A stretch of 64,000 nt of DNA from Streptomyces olivochromogenes (lineage in GTDB: Bacteria; Actinomycetota; Actinomycetes; Streptomycetales; Streptomycetaceae): assembly GCF_021538895.1 (NCBI RefSeq), contig NZ_JADDRL010000011.1, positions 62,001 through 126,000 on the forward strand, in the 5' to 3' direction. The notes below the pieces were generated by a model. That model did not search any database. It was given only the letters and a program-made list of their open reading frames with translations, and was not told the DNA's origin. This document shows, in pieces, positions 8,246 to 17,834 of this stretch (the first letter of the stretch is position 1; every line of letters begins with the position of its first letter). Position numbers and translations under genes: made by a program.

Positions 8246-9204
8246 GGCCGGTCCGACACCGGCCGAGGTACGGCGACGGCCCGTGCCGCACGGGCCTCCG
8301 CCGCCGCCAGCCCCGCGACCGAGCCCAGCATCAGCAGGGTGCCTGCCACGGTGGAGGCGGTGAGGTGTTCACCGAGGAGGGCGACGGCCAGGCCGGCCGC
8401 GCTCACCGGCTCCAGAAGCATGATCACGGAGACGGTGGCGGACCGTACGACGGCGGCACCGGCGAAGTAGAGCGCGTAGGCGAGGGCGGTGGGAACCGCC
8501 GCGATGTAGATCAGCAGCACCAGGATCCGGCCGGGGTGGTCGGTGTGCGGGAGCAGGCCCTCGGCCAGGGCGAACGGCAGCAGGCAGAGGCTGGTGACCG
8601 CGAACGCCCCCACGGTCGTACCCGAGGAGTCCGTGCCGCCGTGGCGCCCCCACCAGCGGGTGAGCAGCGTCATGACGGAGTAGCCGGCCGCGGACAGCAG
8701 CGCGAGCAGCACGCCCGAGGGCCGGACGGTCGCGCCCGAGCCGCCGAGCGTCAGCACCGCCAGCCCGGCGAGCGCCCCGGTGACGGCGGCGGCCCCGCCC
8801 CGGCCGAGGTGCTCGCCCAGGGCCAGCCGGGCGCCCAGGGCGATGAGGACCGGTCCGGCGCCGAGCGTGACGACGGTCGCGACGGCGAGACCGGTGGTGG
8901 ACACGGCCGCGAAGTACGCCGTCTGGAAGACGGCGAGCGCGAGGCCGGTGGCCACCGCCTTCCAGGTCCTGCGGCCGAGCGGTTCGGGCGTGGCCGCTGG
9001 ACGGACCCGGGGGCGCAGCAGGCGGCCGGCCAGCAGCAGCACGAGCCCGGCCGCGCAGCGCCAGAAGGAGAGGGTGACGGCACCCATGTCGCCGGCGCGG
9101 TAGACCAGCGAGGCGGCGGCGCCCGCGGTGCCCCAGGCGGCACCGGCGACGATCAGATACAGGAGGCCACGCCCGACGGGCAGACCGAAAGAAGCATTCG
9201 ACAC
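8227..9204 (-). CDS. EamA/DMT-family transporter
   Basis: This 325-residue ten-helix membrane protein carries two EamA halves ([28 protein letters not shown] at the N-terminus; [25 protein letters not shown] in the second half) and the conserved late [19 protein letters not shown] motif. It is the second of three DMT exporters within 5 kb. It follows another EamA gene in the same direction with a 177-base gap that contains a strong hairpin, so it probably has its own promoter. Substrate unknown. Confidence 0.9.
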   Translation of the reverse strand: MSNASFGLPVGRGLLYLIVAGAAWGTAGAAASLVYRAGDMGAVTLSFWRCAAGLVLLLAGRLLRPRVRPAATPEPLGRRTWKAVATGLALAVFQTAYFAAVSTTGLAVATVVTLGAGPVLIALGARLALGEHLGRGGAAAVTGALAGLAVLTLGGSGATVRPSGVLLALLSAAGYSVMTLLTRWWGRHGGTDSSGTTVGAFAVTSLCLLPFALAEGLLPHTDHPGRILVLLIYIAAVPTALAYALYFAGAAVVRSATVSVIMLLEPVSAAGLAVALLGEHLTASTVAGTLLMLGSVAGLAAAEARAARAVAVPRPVSDRPQSALR

Positions 9205-9291
9205 GAATTGTCTCCGCAGATGTGCAGAAGTTCGGAAGGCGACCCCGGATCAGCGGGGCGCGCGGACTTCTTCTGCGGGCAGCACCGTCTT

Positions 9292-9310
9292 GCCCGGCCA
9301 CTGGCCGGGC
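9292..9310. terminator. Hairpin between two EamA genes
   Basis: GCCCGGCCA-C-TGGCCGGGC is a perfect 19-bp palindrome. It lies 3' of the EamA gene ending at 9382 and before the next EamA gene, so it most likely acts as a terminator or attenuator on the minus strand. No U-tract follows, as is common in Streptomyces. Confidence 0.5.
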
Positions 9311-9381
9311 GTGTCGCCGGAGGCCCGCCTCAGGCGGCCGGAGGCGGAAGGACGAGTGCGTTCGACGGCATGGACGTGAGC

Positions 9382-10386
9382 TTAGGCGATGGTTTCACGG
9401 GCGGACAATTCGCGTTCCGGGGCACCGCTCGCCACCGGCTGGGCGGAGCCCTTGGCGGGGGTCGAGGACTGCGCGATGAACGCGCCCGCCAGGACGACCG
9501 CGCCGCCGACGACCTGCGGCGCCGAGAGGTGCTCGCCGAGCAGCACCCAGGCCAGCACGGTCGCCACGACCGCCTCCAGACAGGCCACGACACCGGCGAC
9601 CTGCGGAGACAGCCGCCGCACGGACACCACACCGGTGACGTACGCGATCACCGTGGCGACCAGGACGATCCAGGCCAGCAGCGCGGCCGCCGGGACCGGG
9701 GTGCCGTCCATGTGCGCGGTGCCGGCCAGGACGGAGAAGTCCATGGTCCAGGGGCGGGCGACGGCGGTCAGGACGACCGCGCCGACGAGCAGTCCGTAGG
9801 CGATGACGCCGAGCGGGTCCGGCGCCTCCTCCCCCGACTCGCTGCCCTGGTCGGCCAGGACGAAGTAGCCGACCTGGCAGCCCGCCGCGCCGAGCGCGAG
9901 CAGCAGTCCCAGGGCGTCGAAGCCGAGCCCCGACCACACCTCCACGACGCAGGCGAGGCCGCCGACCGCGAGGACCACGCCGAGCGCGGCGGCCCGGGTC
10001 ACCGGCCGCCGCTGCACGAACCGCACCCAGCCGAGCACCAGGGCGGGGGCGAGGTACTCCACGAGCAGCGCGACGCCGACCGGGAGCCGCGATATCGCGG
10101 CGAAGTAGCAGGCCTGGACACCGGCCACACCGAGCAGTCCGAACCCGACGAGCAGCGCGGGACGCCGGCGCAGCAGGCCGCGGTGGCGCACGGCGAGCGG
10201 CAGCATCACCAGGGCGGCGCCGGCCACCCGCAGCCACACCACATGGAGCGGGTCGAGCCCCGCCTCGATCAGCGGCTTGGCCGCGACACCGGATCCCCCG
10301 AAGGCCAGCGACGAGACGAGCGCGAGACCGAGCCCGACGCCCTTGCCGCGACCGCTGTGACTGCTGTCTGACGTATGCACCGGCAC
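9382..10386 (-). CDS. EamA/DMT-family transporter
   Basis: This 334-residue protein has ten hydrophobic segments and the EamA repeats (GLALVSSLAFGGSGVAAKPLIEAG; ALLAWIVLVATVIAYVTGVVSVRRLSPQVAG; CLEAVVATVLAWVLLGEHL). The start is a GTG at 10386; a GTG two codons later is also possible. It is likely a metabolite exporter. It is a paralogue of its downstream neighbour but too divergent for a recent duplication. Confidence 0.88.
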   Translation of the reverse strand: MPVHTSDSSHSGRGKGVGLGLALVSSLAFGGSGVAAKPLIEAGLDPLHVVWLRVAGAALVMLPLAVRHRGLLRRRPALLVGFGLLGVAGVQACYFAAISRLPVGVALLVEYLAPALVLGWVRFVQRRPVTRAAALGVVLAVGGLACVVEVWSGLGFDALGLLLALGAAGCQVGYFVLADQGSESGEEAPDPLGVIAYGLLVGAVVLTAVARPWTMDFSVLAGTAHMDGTPVPAAALLAWIVLVATVIAYVTGVVSVRRLSPQVAGVVACLEAVVATVLAWVLLGEHLSAPQVVGGAVVLAGAFIAQSSTPAKGSAQPVASGAPERELSARETIA

Positions 10387-10489
10387 ATGATGACAGGCGA
10401 CGACATGACCGTCACCCCCGATGACACCTGTCTCATCGGCTGGACGGGGCCGGGCCCGCGCCCGCGCTCGACCCGCCGGGCCCGAGCAC

Positions 10490-11041
10490 TCAGCAGGCCG
10501 CGCCGCCGTCCCCCGCGAACTCCCCCGAGTGGCCGGCGATCCGGGCGAGCAGCTCGGGCACCGCGACTCCGGCGCGGTCGAGCACCTCGACGGCGCGCGC
10601 CTCGGGGTCCACGACGATGGCCGCGAGCAGATCGGTGCCCCGCGCCTCGTCGTCCCCGCGCAGTCCGGCGCGCTCGGCGGCCTGCCGCATGGCGGCCGCG
10701 GCCAGCGGCGACCAGCCGTCGACGCCCTTCAGGACGGACAGCGCGCCCGAGTCCTCCACCGAGCCCTGCCAGCGCAGGCCGTAGCCGATGCTGCGCTGCA
10801 CGAGATAGCCGAGCAGGCGGGCGAGCTGCGGGACGTCACCGACGACGGCGCGCACGTCGGGGTCGGACTCCAGCAGGGAGTGCAGGAGGTGGGCGGTGTC
10901 GATCTGCCGGTCCCCGTCCCGTACGGCCCGGCGGCGGGCACCGGCGACCACCGCCGCCAGCTCGGCACTGAGCCCGGCGACGTCGTCCGCGCGGCGGCTG
11001 CCCTGGTCCTCGGCGGACTGGTGGGGAATACGCGGTGGCAC
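10490..11041 (-). CDS. Clp N-terminal domain protein
   Basis: This 183-residue protein has two Clp-N (repeat) motifs: IDTAHLLHSLLESDPDVRAVV near residues 47-67 and a second GTDLLAAIVVDPEARAVEVLDRAGV near 136-160. It has no AAA+ ATPase domain. Free-standing Clp-N proteins occur widely in actinobacteria and may act as substrate adaptors; no Clp protease is nearby. The start is GTG at 11041 with GGGAGC close upstream, so the exact start is uncertain. Confidence 0.8.
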   Translation of the reverse strand: MPPRIPHQSAEDQGSRRADDVAGLSAELAAVVAGARRRAVRDGDRQIDTAHLLHSLLESDPDVRAVVGDVPQLARLLGYLVQRSIGYGLRWQGSVEDSGALSVLKGVDGWSPLAAAAMRQAAERAGLRGDDEARGTDLLAAIVVDPEARAVEVLDRAGVAVPELLARIAGHSGEFAGDGGAAC

Positions 11042-11236
11042 GCTCCCAGCTCATCAGCCTCACCGGCGCCGGTCATCCACGGGGGGAAGCATTTTCACGT
11101 CCCACGAGAAGTGGACATCACCGATCGGAATATCCTCCTTGCGGAGGAGATCAGGCCGAGACAGGGCCCTCCGCGCCGCTCCACGGCCGTCGATGCCCGT
11201 CCACACCTCTCCACATTTCCTGACGGTTCATCAGTA

Positions 11237-11265
11237 TTGAATGTTCGGGGCCCTGCGGCTACGTT
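11237..11265 (+). promoter_or_regulatory. Sigma-70-like promoter for the SRPBCC gene
   Basis: TTGAAT, a 17-bp spacer and TACGTT match the major vegetative Streptomyces promoter layout. The -10 element lies 36 bases before the ATG at 11302, leaving space for GAAGAGGTGG as ribosome site. Confidence 0.5.
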
Positions 11266-11301
11266 CCGCGACACGTCAGCCCGACACGAAGAGGTGGTCG
11301 C

Positions 11302-11730
11302 ATGGCCGAAGTCAGCGCGGAGGCACGCATCCAGGCACCGGCCGAGAAGGTGTGGGCCCGGCTCACGGACTGGTCGGCGTACGGGGAGTGGAACGCGACC
11401 CACACCAGCTTCCCCAAGGGCGGCCCCGAGACCCTGGCGGCGGGCGGCACCTTCCAGGAGAACATGAAGCTGATGGGCTTCCCGGCCGAGGTCGAGTGGA
11501 CCATCGACGAGCTGGAGCCGGCCCGGTTGTTCGTGATCCGCGGCAAGGGTCCGATGGCGGTGAGCCTCCTCACGCGCTACACGCTCACCCCGGACGGCGA
11601 CGCGACGACGGTGCGCATCGACGGGGAGTTCACGGGCGCGGCGGTCTCCCTGATGGCGGGCAAGCTCAAGGACTCGGCCACGGCCGCGCTGAACGAGTCG
11701 TTGCGCAAGCTGGCCGGGCTGGTGGCCTGA
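11302..11730 (+). CDS. SRPBCC/polyketide-cyclase-fold protein
   Basis: This 142-residue protein has the START/Bet v1-like helix-grip fold: VSAEARIQAPAEKVWARLTDWSAYGEWN at the N-terminus, a central beta region and a long C-terminal helix (LKDSATAALNESLRKLAGLVA). Relatives include the Rv0910-type proteins described as toxins of a TA pair, but no antitoxin partner is adjacent here. A lipid- or metabolite-binding role is more general. It ends just before a strong bidirectional terminator. Confidence 0.82.
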   Translation: MAEVSAEARIQAPAEKVWARLTDWSAYGEWNATHTSFPKGGPETLAAGGTFQENMKLMGFPAEVEWTIDELEPARLFVIRGKGPMAVSLLTRYTLTPDGDATTVRIDGEFTGAAVSLMAGKLKDSATAALNESLRKLAGLVA

Positions 11731-11748
11731 CGGACCACCCCTCACCCA

Positions 11749-11792
11749 CGAACAGGGCGCCCCGCGGACGAGTCCGCGGGGCGCCCTGTTCG
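11749..11792. terminator. Bidirectional terminator between SRPBCC and PadR genes
   Basis: Two perfect 21-base arms (CGAACAGGGCGCCCCGCGGAC and its complement) are separated by GA. The hairpin stands between the convergent genes ending at 11730 and 11798 and can serve both. Confidence 0.9.
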
Positions 11793-11797
11793 TACGG

Positions 11798-12430
11798 TCA
11801 GTCCTCGTCGGCGAGGATCAGGTACAGCTTCTTGCGGGCCTCGTTGATGACGGTCACCGCCTTGTCGCGCTGCTCCTTGCTGCCGGTCTTCCAGACCTGG
11901 CCGAAGGCCTCCATCAGGCCGAAGCCGGCCTGGCGGATCTCACCGAGGGCCTCCCAGTCGACCCCGCGCGAGGCCTCCTCCCAGGGGGCTTCGGGACCCT
12001 CGTCGGCCGCGGCGCGGCCCGCCTCGGTGAGCGAGAACAGCTTCTTGCCGCCCTCGCTCGCGCTGGCGATCAGGCCCTCGTCCTCCAGCAGCTGGAGCGT
12101 GGGGTAGACCGAGCCGGGGCTCGGCTTCCACGCGCCGCCGCTGCGCTCGGCAATCTCCTGGATCATCTCGTAGCCGTGCATCGGCCGGTCCTTGAGCAGG
12201 GCCAGGATCGAGGCCCGTACGTCACCGCGCCGCGCCCTCCCCCTCGGGCCGCCGCGCCCTCGATGCCCCCAGGGGCCCGGTCCGAAACCGGGACCGCCGG
12301 GACCACCGGGGCCGCCCGGACCGAAGGGTCCGAAGGCGGCGCGGAGCCCCTCGAAGTCGCCCCGGTCGCGCCGGGAGAAGCCCTCGTGTCGATGTCCACG
12401 CTCGTGTCCGTGGGAACGCATCGCCATCAC
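11798..12430 (-). CDS. PadR-family transcriptional repressor with Gly/Pro-rich N-terminus
   Basis: This 210-residue regulator has a His/Gly/Pro-rich leader (residues 1-65), then a PadR winged HTH (RASILALLKDRPMHGYEMIQEIAERSGGAWKPSPGSVYPTLQLLEDEGLI, about 72-121) and a C-terminal dimerisation helix. Operator-like repeats lie just upstream, suggesting autoregulation. PadR proteins respond to small molecules such as phenolics or drugs. Starts at codon 1 or at Met4 are both possible. No target transporter is adjacent, so the regulon is unknown. Confidence 0.88.
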   Translation of the reverse strand: MMAMRSHGHERGHRHEGFSRRDRGDFEGLRAAFGPFGPGGPGGPGGPGFGPGPWGHRGRGGPRGRARRGDVRASILALLKDRPMHGYEMIQEIAERSGGAWKPSPGSVYPTLQLLEDEGLIASASEGGKKLFSLTEAGRAAADEGPEAPWEEASRGVDWEALGEIRQAGFGLMEAFGQVWKTGSKEQRDKAVTVINEARKKLYLILADED

Positions 12431-12438
12431 TCCATTCC

Positions 12439-12474
12439 ATCGTTGATCTGTCGCGATGCGTCAACGATATATCG
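12439..12474. promoter_or_regulatory. Operator of the PadR gene
   Basis: ATCGTTGA (12439-12446) and TCAACGAT (12461-12468) form a perfect 8-14-8 inverted repeat. The right arm overlaps the perfect palindrome CGATATATCG (12465-12474). The location 9-44 bases upstream of the PadR start supports autorepression. Confidence 0.65.
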
Positions 12475-12520
12475 GAACTGTTCGGATGACAACCCTCTTC
12501 GACGACCGTGGCCGTGGGAC

Positions 12521-14902
12521 TCAGCCGTGCCAGCTCCAGTCCGCGACTTCGGGCAGGTCGACGCCGTGTTCGCGGATCCAGGCGTGGTGGCGGGTGCGGG
12601 CGTCGGCCATCTCCTGGCGTACGGCGGCGGCGCGCACCGCGAGGCCGGGGACGCGGTCGACGACGTCCATGACGAGCCGGTAGCGGTCGAGGTCGTTGCG
12701 GACGACCATGTCGAACGGTGTGGTCGTGGTGCCCGACTCCTTGTAGCCGCGGACGTGCAGGTTGTGGTGACCGGTGCGGCGGTAGGCGAGGCGGTGGATC
12801 AGCCACGGGTAGCCGTGGTAGGCGAAGATGACCGGCTTGTCGGTGGTGAAGAGGCCGTCGAACTCGGCGTCGGTCATCCCGTGCGGATGGTCCTCGCGCG
12901 GCAGCAGCGTGGTCATGTCGACGACGTTCACCACCCGCACCGCCAGCCGCGGCAGATGCCGGCGCAGCAACTGCGCGGCGGCCAGCACCTCCTGGGTCGG
13001 CACGTCGCCGGCGCAGGCCAGCACCACGTCCGGTTCGCCGCCGTTCTCGGTGCCGGCCCACTCCCAGATCCCGGCGCCCCGCGCGCAGTGGACGCGGGCC
13101 TGGTCCATGGAGAGCCAGTCGAAGCACGGCTGCTTCCCGGCCACGATCACGTTGACGTAGTCCCGGCTGCGCAGGGCGTGGTCCGCGACGGACAGCAGGG
13201 TGTTGGCGTCCGGCGGCAGATAGACGCGGACGACCTGCGGACTCTTGTTGAGGACGTGGTCGACGAAGCCGGGGTCCTGGTGGGAGAAGCCGTTGTGGTC
13301 CTGGCGCCACACGTGCGAGGTCAGCAGGTAGTTGAGGGAGGCGATCGGGGCCCGCCAGGTCAGCTCGCGCGAGGTCTTCAGCCACTTGATGTGCTGGTTG
13401 ACCATCGAGTCGACGATGTGCACGAACGCCTCGTAGCACGAGAACAGCCCGTGCCGGCCGGTCAGCAGATACCCCTCCAGCCAGCCCTGGCAGAGGTGTT
13501 CGGAGAGGATCTCCATCACCCGGCCGTGCCGGTCCAGATGCTCGTCCACCGGCAGGGTCTCGGCCTGCCAGGCCTTGCCGCTGGCGTCGAAGACGGCCTG
13601 CAGCCGGTTGGAGGCGGTCTCGTCGGGTCCGACCAGACGGAAGTCGCGGCGCCCTGCGGTGTCCTTCATGACCTGTTCGAGCAGGGAGCCGAGGACCCGG
13701 GTCGGTTCGTGCAGCGTCGCGCCCGGCTTGTCGACCGGTACGGCGAAGTCGTCGAGGGACCGGATCGGCAGGTCCCGTACCAGCACACCGCCGTTGGCGT
13801 GCGGGGTGGCGCCGAGCCGCTTGCGGCCCTCGGGCACGCAGGCCAGGACGTCGGCCACGGGGCGGCCGGACGGGTCGAAGAGCTCGTCGGGCCGGTACGA
13901 GCGCAGCCACGCCTCCAACTGCCGCAGGTGCTCCGGGTTTTCCCGGACGCCGGCCAGCGGCACCTGGTGCGCCCGCCAGGTGCCCTCGACCGGCTCGCCG
14001 TCCACCACGGCCGGACCGGTCCAGCCCTTCGGCGTGCGCAGGACGATGACCGGCCAGTGCACGCGCTCGCCGACCCCCTCCTCCCGGGCGGTGCGCTGCA
14101 TCACCGCGATGCGGTCCAGCGCCTCGTCGAGCGCCGCGGCCATCGCGCGGTGCACCTGGTGCGGGTCGTCGCCGCTCACCTGGATCGGGTGGTGGCCGTA
14201 TCCCCTCAGGAGCGCGTCGAGTTCGGCCTCGGGCAGCCGGGCCAGCACGGTCGGGTTGGCGATCTTGTAGCCGTTGAGGTGCAGGATCGGCAGGACGGCG
14301 CCGTCGTTCACCGGGTCGAGGAACTTGTTGGAGTGCCAGGAGGCGGCCAGCGGCCCGGTCTCCGCCTCGCCGTCGCCGATCACGCAGGCGACCACCAGGT
14401 CCGGGTTGTCCAGGGCGGCGCCGTAGGCGTGGGCGAGCGAGTAGCCGAGCTCACCGCCCTCGTGGATCGAACCGGGCGTCTCCGGGGCCACGTGGCTGGG
14501 CACCCCGCCGGGGAACGAGAACTGACGGAACAGCCGCTCCATGCCCGCCGCGTCGCGCGAGACGTCCGGGTAGGTCTCGCTGTAGCTGCCCTCCAGCCAG
14601 GAGTTGGCGACCACCGACGGCCCGCCGTGCCCCGGCCCCCAGACGCACAGCGCGTCCAGGCCCCGCGCCCTGATGACACGGTTGAGGTGGGTGTACACGA
14701 GGTTGAGGCCGGGCGAGGTGCCCCAGTGGCCGAGCAGCCGCGGCTTGATGTGCTCCGGCCTCAGCGGCTCGGTCAGCAGCGGGTTGGCCATCAGATAGAT
14801 CTGACCGGCCGCCAGGTAGTTGGCGGCGCGCCAGTGCGCGTCCAGGGTGCGCAGTTCGGCGTCGGAAAGTACGGTGGCGTCCTGGTGTTCGACCTTGGAC
14901 AT
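12521..14902 (-). CDS. xfp: Xylulose-5-phosphate/fructose-6-phosphate phosphoketolase
   Basis: This 793-residue thiamine-diphosphate enzyme cleaves xylulose 5-phosphate (or fructose 6-phosphate) with phosphate to give acetyl phosphate. Family hallmarks are [26 protein letters not shown], the ThDP motif [22 protein letters not shown] and [14 protein letters not shown]. Length matches the family. ATG at 14902 follows CCGGAG and is preferred to an in-frame ATG 12 codons upstream. It is divergent from a PPK2 gene with 53 bases between starts. The acetyl phosphate made can yield ATP without respiration, which fits the neighbouring low-oxygen genes. Confidence 0.97.
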   Translation of the reverse strand: MSKVEHQDATVLSDAELRTLDAHWRAANYLAAGQIYLMANPLLTEPLRPEHIKPRLLGHWGTSPGLNLVYTHLNRVIRARGLDALCVWGPGHGGPSVVANSWLEGSYSETYPDVSRDAAGMERLFRQFSFPGGVPSHVAPETPGSIHEGGELGYSLAHAYGAALDNPDLVVACVIGDGEAETGPLAASWHSNKFLDPVNDGAVLPILHLNGYKIANPTVLARLPEAELDALLRGYGHHPIQVSGDDPHQVHRAMAAALDEALDRIAVMQRTAREEGVGERVHWPVIVLRTPKGWTGPAVVDGEPVEGTWRAHQVPLAGVRENPEHLRQLEAWLRSYRPDELFDPSGRPVADVLACVPEGRKRLGATPHANGGVLVRDLPIRSLDDFAVPVDKPGATLHEPTRVLGSLLEQVMKDTAGRRDFRLVGPDETASNRLQAVFDASGKAWQAETLPVDEHLDRHGRVMEILSEHLCQGWLEGYLLTGRHGLFSCYEAFVHIVDSMVNQHIKWLKTSRELTWRAPIASLNYLLTSHVWRQDHNGFSHQDPGFVDHVLNKSPQVVRVYLPPDANTLLSVADHALRSRDYVNVIVAGKQPCFDWLSMDQARVHCARGAGIWEWAGTENGGEPDVVLACAGDVPTQEVLAAAQLLRRHLPRLAVRVVNVVDMTTLLPREDHPHGMTDAEFDGLFTTDKPVIFAYHGYPWLIHRLAYRRTGHHNLHVRGYKESGTTTTPFDMVVRNDLDRYRLVMDVVDRVPGLAVRAAAVRQEMADARTRHHAWIREHGVDLPEVADWSWHG

Positions 14903-14955
14903 GGGTGAGACTCCGGAAGTCGTCGACGTAGGGGTCATCGGGCGGTGGAGGCGGC

Positions 14956-15759
14956 ATGGCCGACAAACAGGCGGCGGAGCTGCCGCGGAAGGTGTACGAG
15001 AAGGAACTGCTGCGCCTGCAGACCGAGTTGGTGAAGATGCAGGAGTGGGTGCGGGCGGAGGGCGCCCGGCTGGTCGTCGTCTTCGAGGGGCGGGACGCGG
15101 CGGGCAAGGGCGGCGCGATCAAGCGGGTGACCCAGTTCCTCAATCCCCGTGTGGCACGCGTCGCGGCGCTGCCCAGGCCGACCGAGCGCGAGCGCACGCA
15201 GTGGTACTTCCAGCGGTATGTGGAGCACCTGCCGGCCGCCGGGGAGATGGTGCTGTTCGACCGGTCCTGGTACAACCGGGCCGGCGTCGAGCATGTGATG
15301 GGCTTCTGTACGCAGCAGGAGTACCAGCGTTTCCTGCGCCAGTGCCCGATCTTCGAGCGGATGCTGGTGGAGGACGGGATCCTGCTGCGCAAGTACTGGT
15401 TCTCGGTGAGCGACACCGAGCAGCAGGAGCGGTTCCGGCGGCGCCTCGACGATCCGGTGCGGCGCTGGAAGCTGTCGCCCATGGACCTGGAGTCGATCAC
15501 CCGCTGGGAGGCCTACTCCCGGGCCAAGGACGAGATGCTGGTGCACACCGATGTCTCCGACGCGCCCTGGTACGTCGTCGAGAGCGACGACAAGCGCCGT
15601 GCCCGGCTGAACATGATCGCCCACCTGCTCGGCTCCGTTCCGTACCACGAGGTGACCCCGAACGTGCTCGCCCTGCCCGAGCGGCCGCAGTCGACCGGCT
15701 ACGAGCGTCCGCCGCGGGATCTGCAGACATACGTCCCCGATCACGCGGCGAGCCTCTGA
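14956..15759 (+). CDS. ppk2: Polyphosphate kinase 2
   Basis: This 267-residue PPK2 (class I-like, one domain) phosphorylates a nucleotide with polyphosphate. Walker A is [10 protein letters not shown] (residues 44-53), Walker [13 protein letters not shown] (101-112), and the lid region [31 protein letters not shown] is present. It is divergent from phosphoketolase and close to universal stress proteins, indicating a role in energy supply during stress. Whether it prefers ADP, GDP or AMP cannot be decided by eye. Confidence 0.95.
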   Translation: MADKQAAELPRKVYEKELLRLQTELVKMQEWVRAEGARLVVVFEGRDAAGKGGAIKRVTQFLNPRVARVAALPRPTERERTQWYFQRYVEHLPAAGEMVLFDRSWYNRAGVEHVMGFCTQQEYQRFLRQCPIFERMLVEDGILLRKYWFSVSDTEQQERFRRRLDDPVRRWKLSPMDLESITRWEAYSRAKDEMLVHTDVSDAPWYVVESDDKRRARLNMIAHLLGSVPYHEVTPNVLALPERPQSTGYERPPRDLQTYVPDHAASL

Positions 15760-15776
15760 GCGGCCGGCCGTCGCGT

Positions 15777-16673
15777 TCACACCCGGTGGGGTACGACCGC
15801 GACGGGACAGGCGGAGTGGTGCAGTACGCCGTGCGTGACGCGTCCCAGCTGGAGTCCGTGGTGCCCCGGATCGCGCCGGGCACCCACGACCAGCAGGTCG
15901 GCGTCGAGCGAGGCGTCCAGCAGCGCCCGGCGGGCCTGGCCCTCGACGGTGCGCCGCCGCAGGTCGACGTCCGGGTACCGCTCGGCCGCCTCGCGCACGG
16001 CCGCTTCCAGCGTCTCGGCGGCCCGCCGCTCGTGCAACCGGGCGGGCTCGCCCGTGAGCGGGGGACGGCCGGCGCTCTCGTGCGCGGGGCACCGCCAGGC
16101 CCGTACCGCTTCCAGCGGCACCCCGCGCAGTGCGGCCTCCCGCGCGGCGAAGCGCACCGCCGCCGCCGAGACGCCGGGCTCCTCGCCGACGCCCACGACG
16201 ACGCGGCCGCGCGTGGCGGGCGCGGCCCGGTTGTCGTGGCTGCCGCGCAGGACGATCACCGGGCAGTCCGCGTGGGCGGCCACGGCCAGGCTGACGGAGC
16301 CGAGCAGCAGTTCGGCGAGGGTGCCGCGCCCGCGGCTGCCCACCACCAGCGCAGCGGCGTCGCGGCCGGCCCGCACCAGCGCGTACTCCGGTTCCTCGGG
16401 CAGGATGTCGGTGGAGGTCTTCAGGTCGGCGTGGCGGCGCTCGGCGCGCCGCGCGGCGGTCGCGACGATGTCCTCGGCCAGGACCTGCTCGGACGGCTTG
16501 CCCCGGTCCTGGCCGAGGGCGACACCCTCGTACCGCTCCCACAGCGAGGCGTACACCAGCCGCAGCGGTACGCCGCGCAGGGCGGCCTCGTCGGCCGCCC
16601 AGTCCACGGCCCGCAGGCTGGGCTCGGACCCGTCGACGCCGACGACCAGCGGGCGGTCCGGAGGGTTCGTCAT
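15777..16673 (-). CDS. Tandem-domain universal stress protein
   Basis: This 298-residue protein has two Usp domains: residues 7-145 (LVVGVDGSEPSLRAVDWAADEA and VVGSRGRGTLAELLLGSVS) and about 155-298 (VVVGVGEEPGVSAAAVRFAAREA and VVGARRDPGHHGLQLGRVTHGVLHHS). The G-2X-G-9X-G(S/T) ATP-binding motif is intact in the first domain and altered in the second. It forms a likely operon with the Usp gene at 16709 (35-base gap). Such proteins belong to DosR-type dormancy regulons in actinobacteria. Confidence 0.95.
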   Translation of the reverse strand: MTNPPDRPLVVGVDGSEPSLRAVDWAADEAALRGVPLRLVYASLWERYEGVALGQDRGKPSEQVLAEDIVATAARRAERRHADLKTSTDILPEEPEYALVRAGRDAAALVVGSRGRGTLAELLLGSVSLAVAAHADCPVIVLRGSHDNRAAPATRGRVVVGVGEEPGVSAAAVRFAAREAALRGVPLEAVRAWRCPAHESAGRPPLTGEPARLHERRAAETLEAAVREAAERYPDVDLRRRTVEGQARRALLDASLDADLLVVGARRDPGHHGLQLGRVTHGVLHHSACPVAVVPHRV

Positions 16674-16708
16674 GGTGGCTGCTCCTCAGGGGGTGGGCCG
16701 ACGGGGGC

Positions 16709-17614
16709 TCAGTCGTGCGGGACGACCGCGACCGGGGCGGTGGAGTGGTGCAGGACGGCGTGGGTGACGGGCCCGATGCGGGTGCCGAGCGGAGCGCGGC
16801 GGACCCGGCGGCCCACGACGACCAGCGAGGCCGCGCGGGCGGCGTCGACGAGGTGGTCGGCGGGGGTGCCGCAGTGGGACTCCTCGGTGACCTCGATGTC
16901 CGGGAACTTCTGCCGCCACGGGCGCAGCACCTCGGTCACCAGGGTGGTCTCCCGCAGCGCCAGGGCCCCGTGGAGTTCGAGGTCCACGGAGAGGCCGTAA
17001 GCGTAGGACGGCGGCGGGTTCCAGCCGTGGACGACGCGCAGGGCCGTACCCCGGCGGGCGGCCGCGGTGAACGCGAACTCGATCAGCTCGGCGCTCGGGG
17101 AGTCGGCGTCGAGGCCGAGGACGACCGGCCGGAAGGGGGTCGCGGCGGACGGGATACCGGCCGGGTCCATCCGGTGCTCGTCGGCGGCCTGTTCGCCCGC
17201 GCGGACCAGGACGACCGGCCGCTCGGCGTGGGCGACGACCGCGAGTCCGACCGAGCCGACGAGGAACCCGCCGATGCCGCTCAGTCCGCGCGAGCCGAGG
17301 ACCAGCAGTTCGGTGTCGCGGGCCGCGGCGGCCAGGAGGTCGGCGGGGCGGCCGGGCCGCTGCTCGGTCCTGACGTCGAGGCCGGGATGGCGCAGGGCGA
17401 GGCCCTCGGCCGCCTCGCGCGGAATCCTCTCGCTCCAGTGCTGCTGGGTCTCGGCCCCGAGGAGCGGCGCCTGGGCCATGGGCTCCGGCACCGGCTCCCA
17501 TATGTGCAGCAGCGTCAGCGGCAGCCCGAGCAGCTCGGCCTCGCGGGCCGCCCACTCTGCGGCGGCACGGCTCTCGGGCGAGCCGTCGAGGCCCACCGTG
17601 ACGGTCCGGGTCAT
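16709..17614 (-). CDS. Tandem-domain universal stress protein
   Basis: This 301-residue two-domain Usp begins TRTVTVGLDGSPESRAAAEWAAREA and ends with IGPVTHAVLHHSTAPVAVVPHD. Both domains keep ATP-binding-like loops (LVLGSRGLSGIGGFLVGSVG and VVVGRRVRRAPLGTRIGPVT). ATG at 17614 is chosen because AGGAGG lies 9 bases upstream; an in-frame TTG lies three codons earlier. It leads the two-gene usp operon and is divergent from the SulP transporter. A GGGCC...GGCCC palindrome lies about 95 bases upstream. Confidence 0.95.
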   Translation of the reverse strand: MTRTVTVGLDGSPESRAAAEWAAREAELLGLPLTLLHIWEPVPEPMAQAPLLGAETQQHWSERIPREAAEGLALRHPGLDVRTEQRPGRPADLLAAAARDTELLVLGSRGLSGIGGFLVGSVGLAVVAHAERPVVLVRAGEQAADEHRMDPAGIPSAATPFRPVVLGLDADSPSAELIEFAFTAAARRGTALRVVHGWNPPPSYAYGLSVDLELHGALALRETTLVTEVLRPWRQKFPDIEVTEESHCGTPADHLVDAARAASLVVVGRRVRRAPLGTRIGPVTHAVLHHSTAPVAVVPHD

Positions 17615-17707
17615 GATCTCCAACCTCCTGAGTCGGGCTGCATCGGGGATCTGCTACGAGCCTCTTGCGCGAACGGAGTTGGGGGCAGGGGCCGCAGGTC
17701 CCCGAAG

Positions 17708-17722
17708 GGGCCCGACCGGCCC
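17708..17722. promoter_or_regulatory. GGGCC-type palindrome in usp/sulP divergent promoter
   Basis: GGGCC-CGACC-GGCCC is a perfect 5-5-5 dyad. It resembles the DevR/DosR-type boxes of actinobacteria and the better copy at 25183-25196. The surrounding 17690-17770 is rich in related words (GGTCCCCGAAGGGGCC), so more than one binding site is possible. Confidence 0.45.
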
Positions 17723-17834
17723 TTGGACGCTCCGCGGCACAGGGGCCATGTGCCGGGCGCGAAGCCCGTCGCACGGCTGGCGACGGCGCCGTACCTCGGT
17801 GGATCATGAGGTCAGGCACGGAGAGAGGCGGCTC

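Noticed and set aside
12222..13910. Long ORF antisense to phosphoketolase and others like it
   Set aside because: Arg/Pro/Gly-rich translations typical of opposite-frame reading in high-GC DNA; real genes lie on the other strand or frame.
15497..15883. Minus-strand ORF at the 3' end of ppk2
   Set aside because: No ribosome site; antisense to the conserved PPK2 C-terminus.
17067..17834. Upstream extension of the SulP ORF
   Set aside because: The extension is antisense to a Usp gene; ATG 17835 with GAGAGAGG fits the family start.
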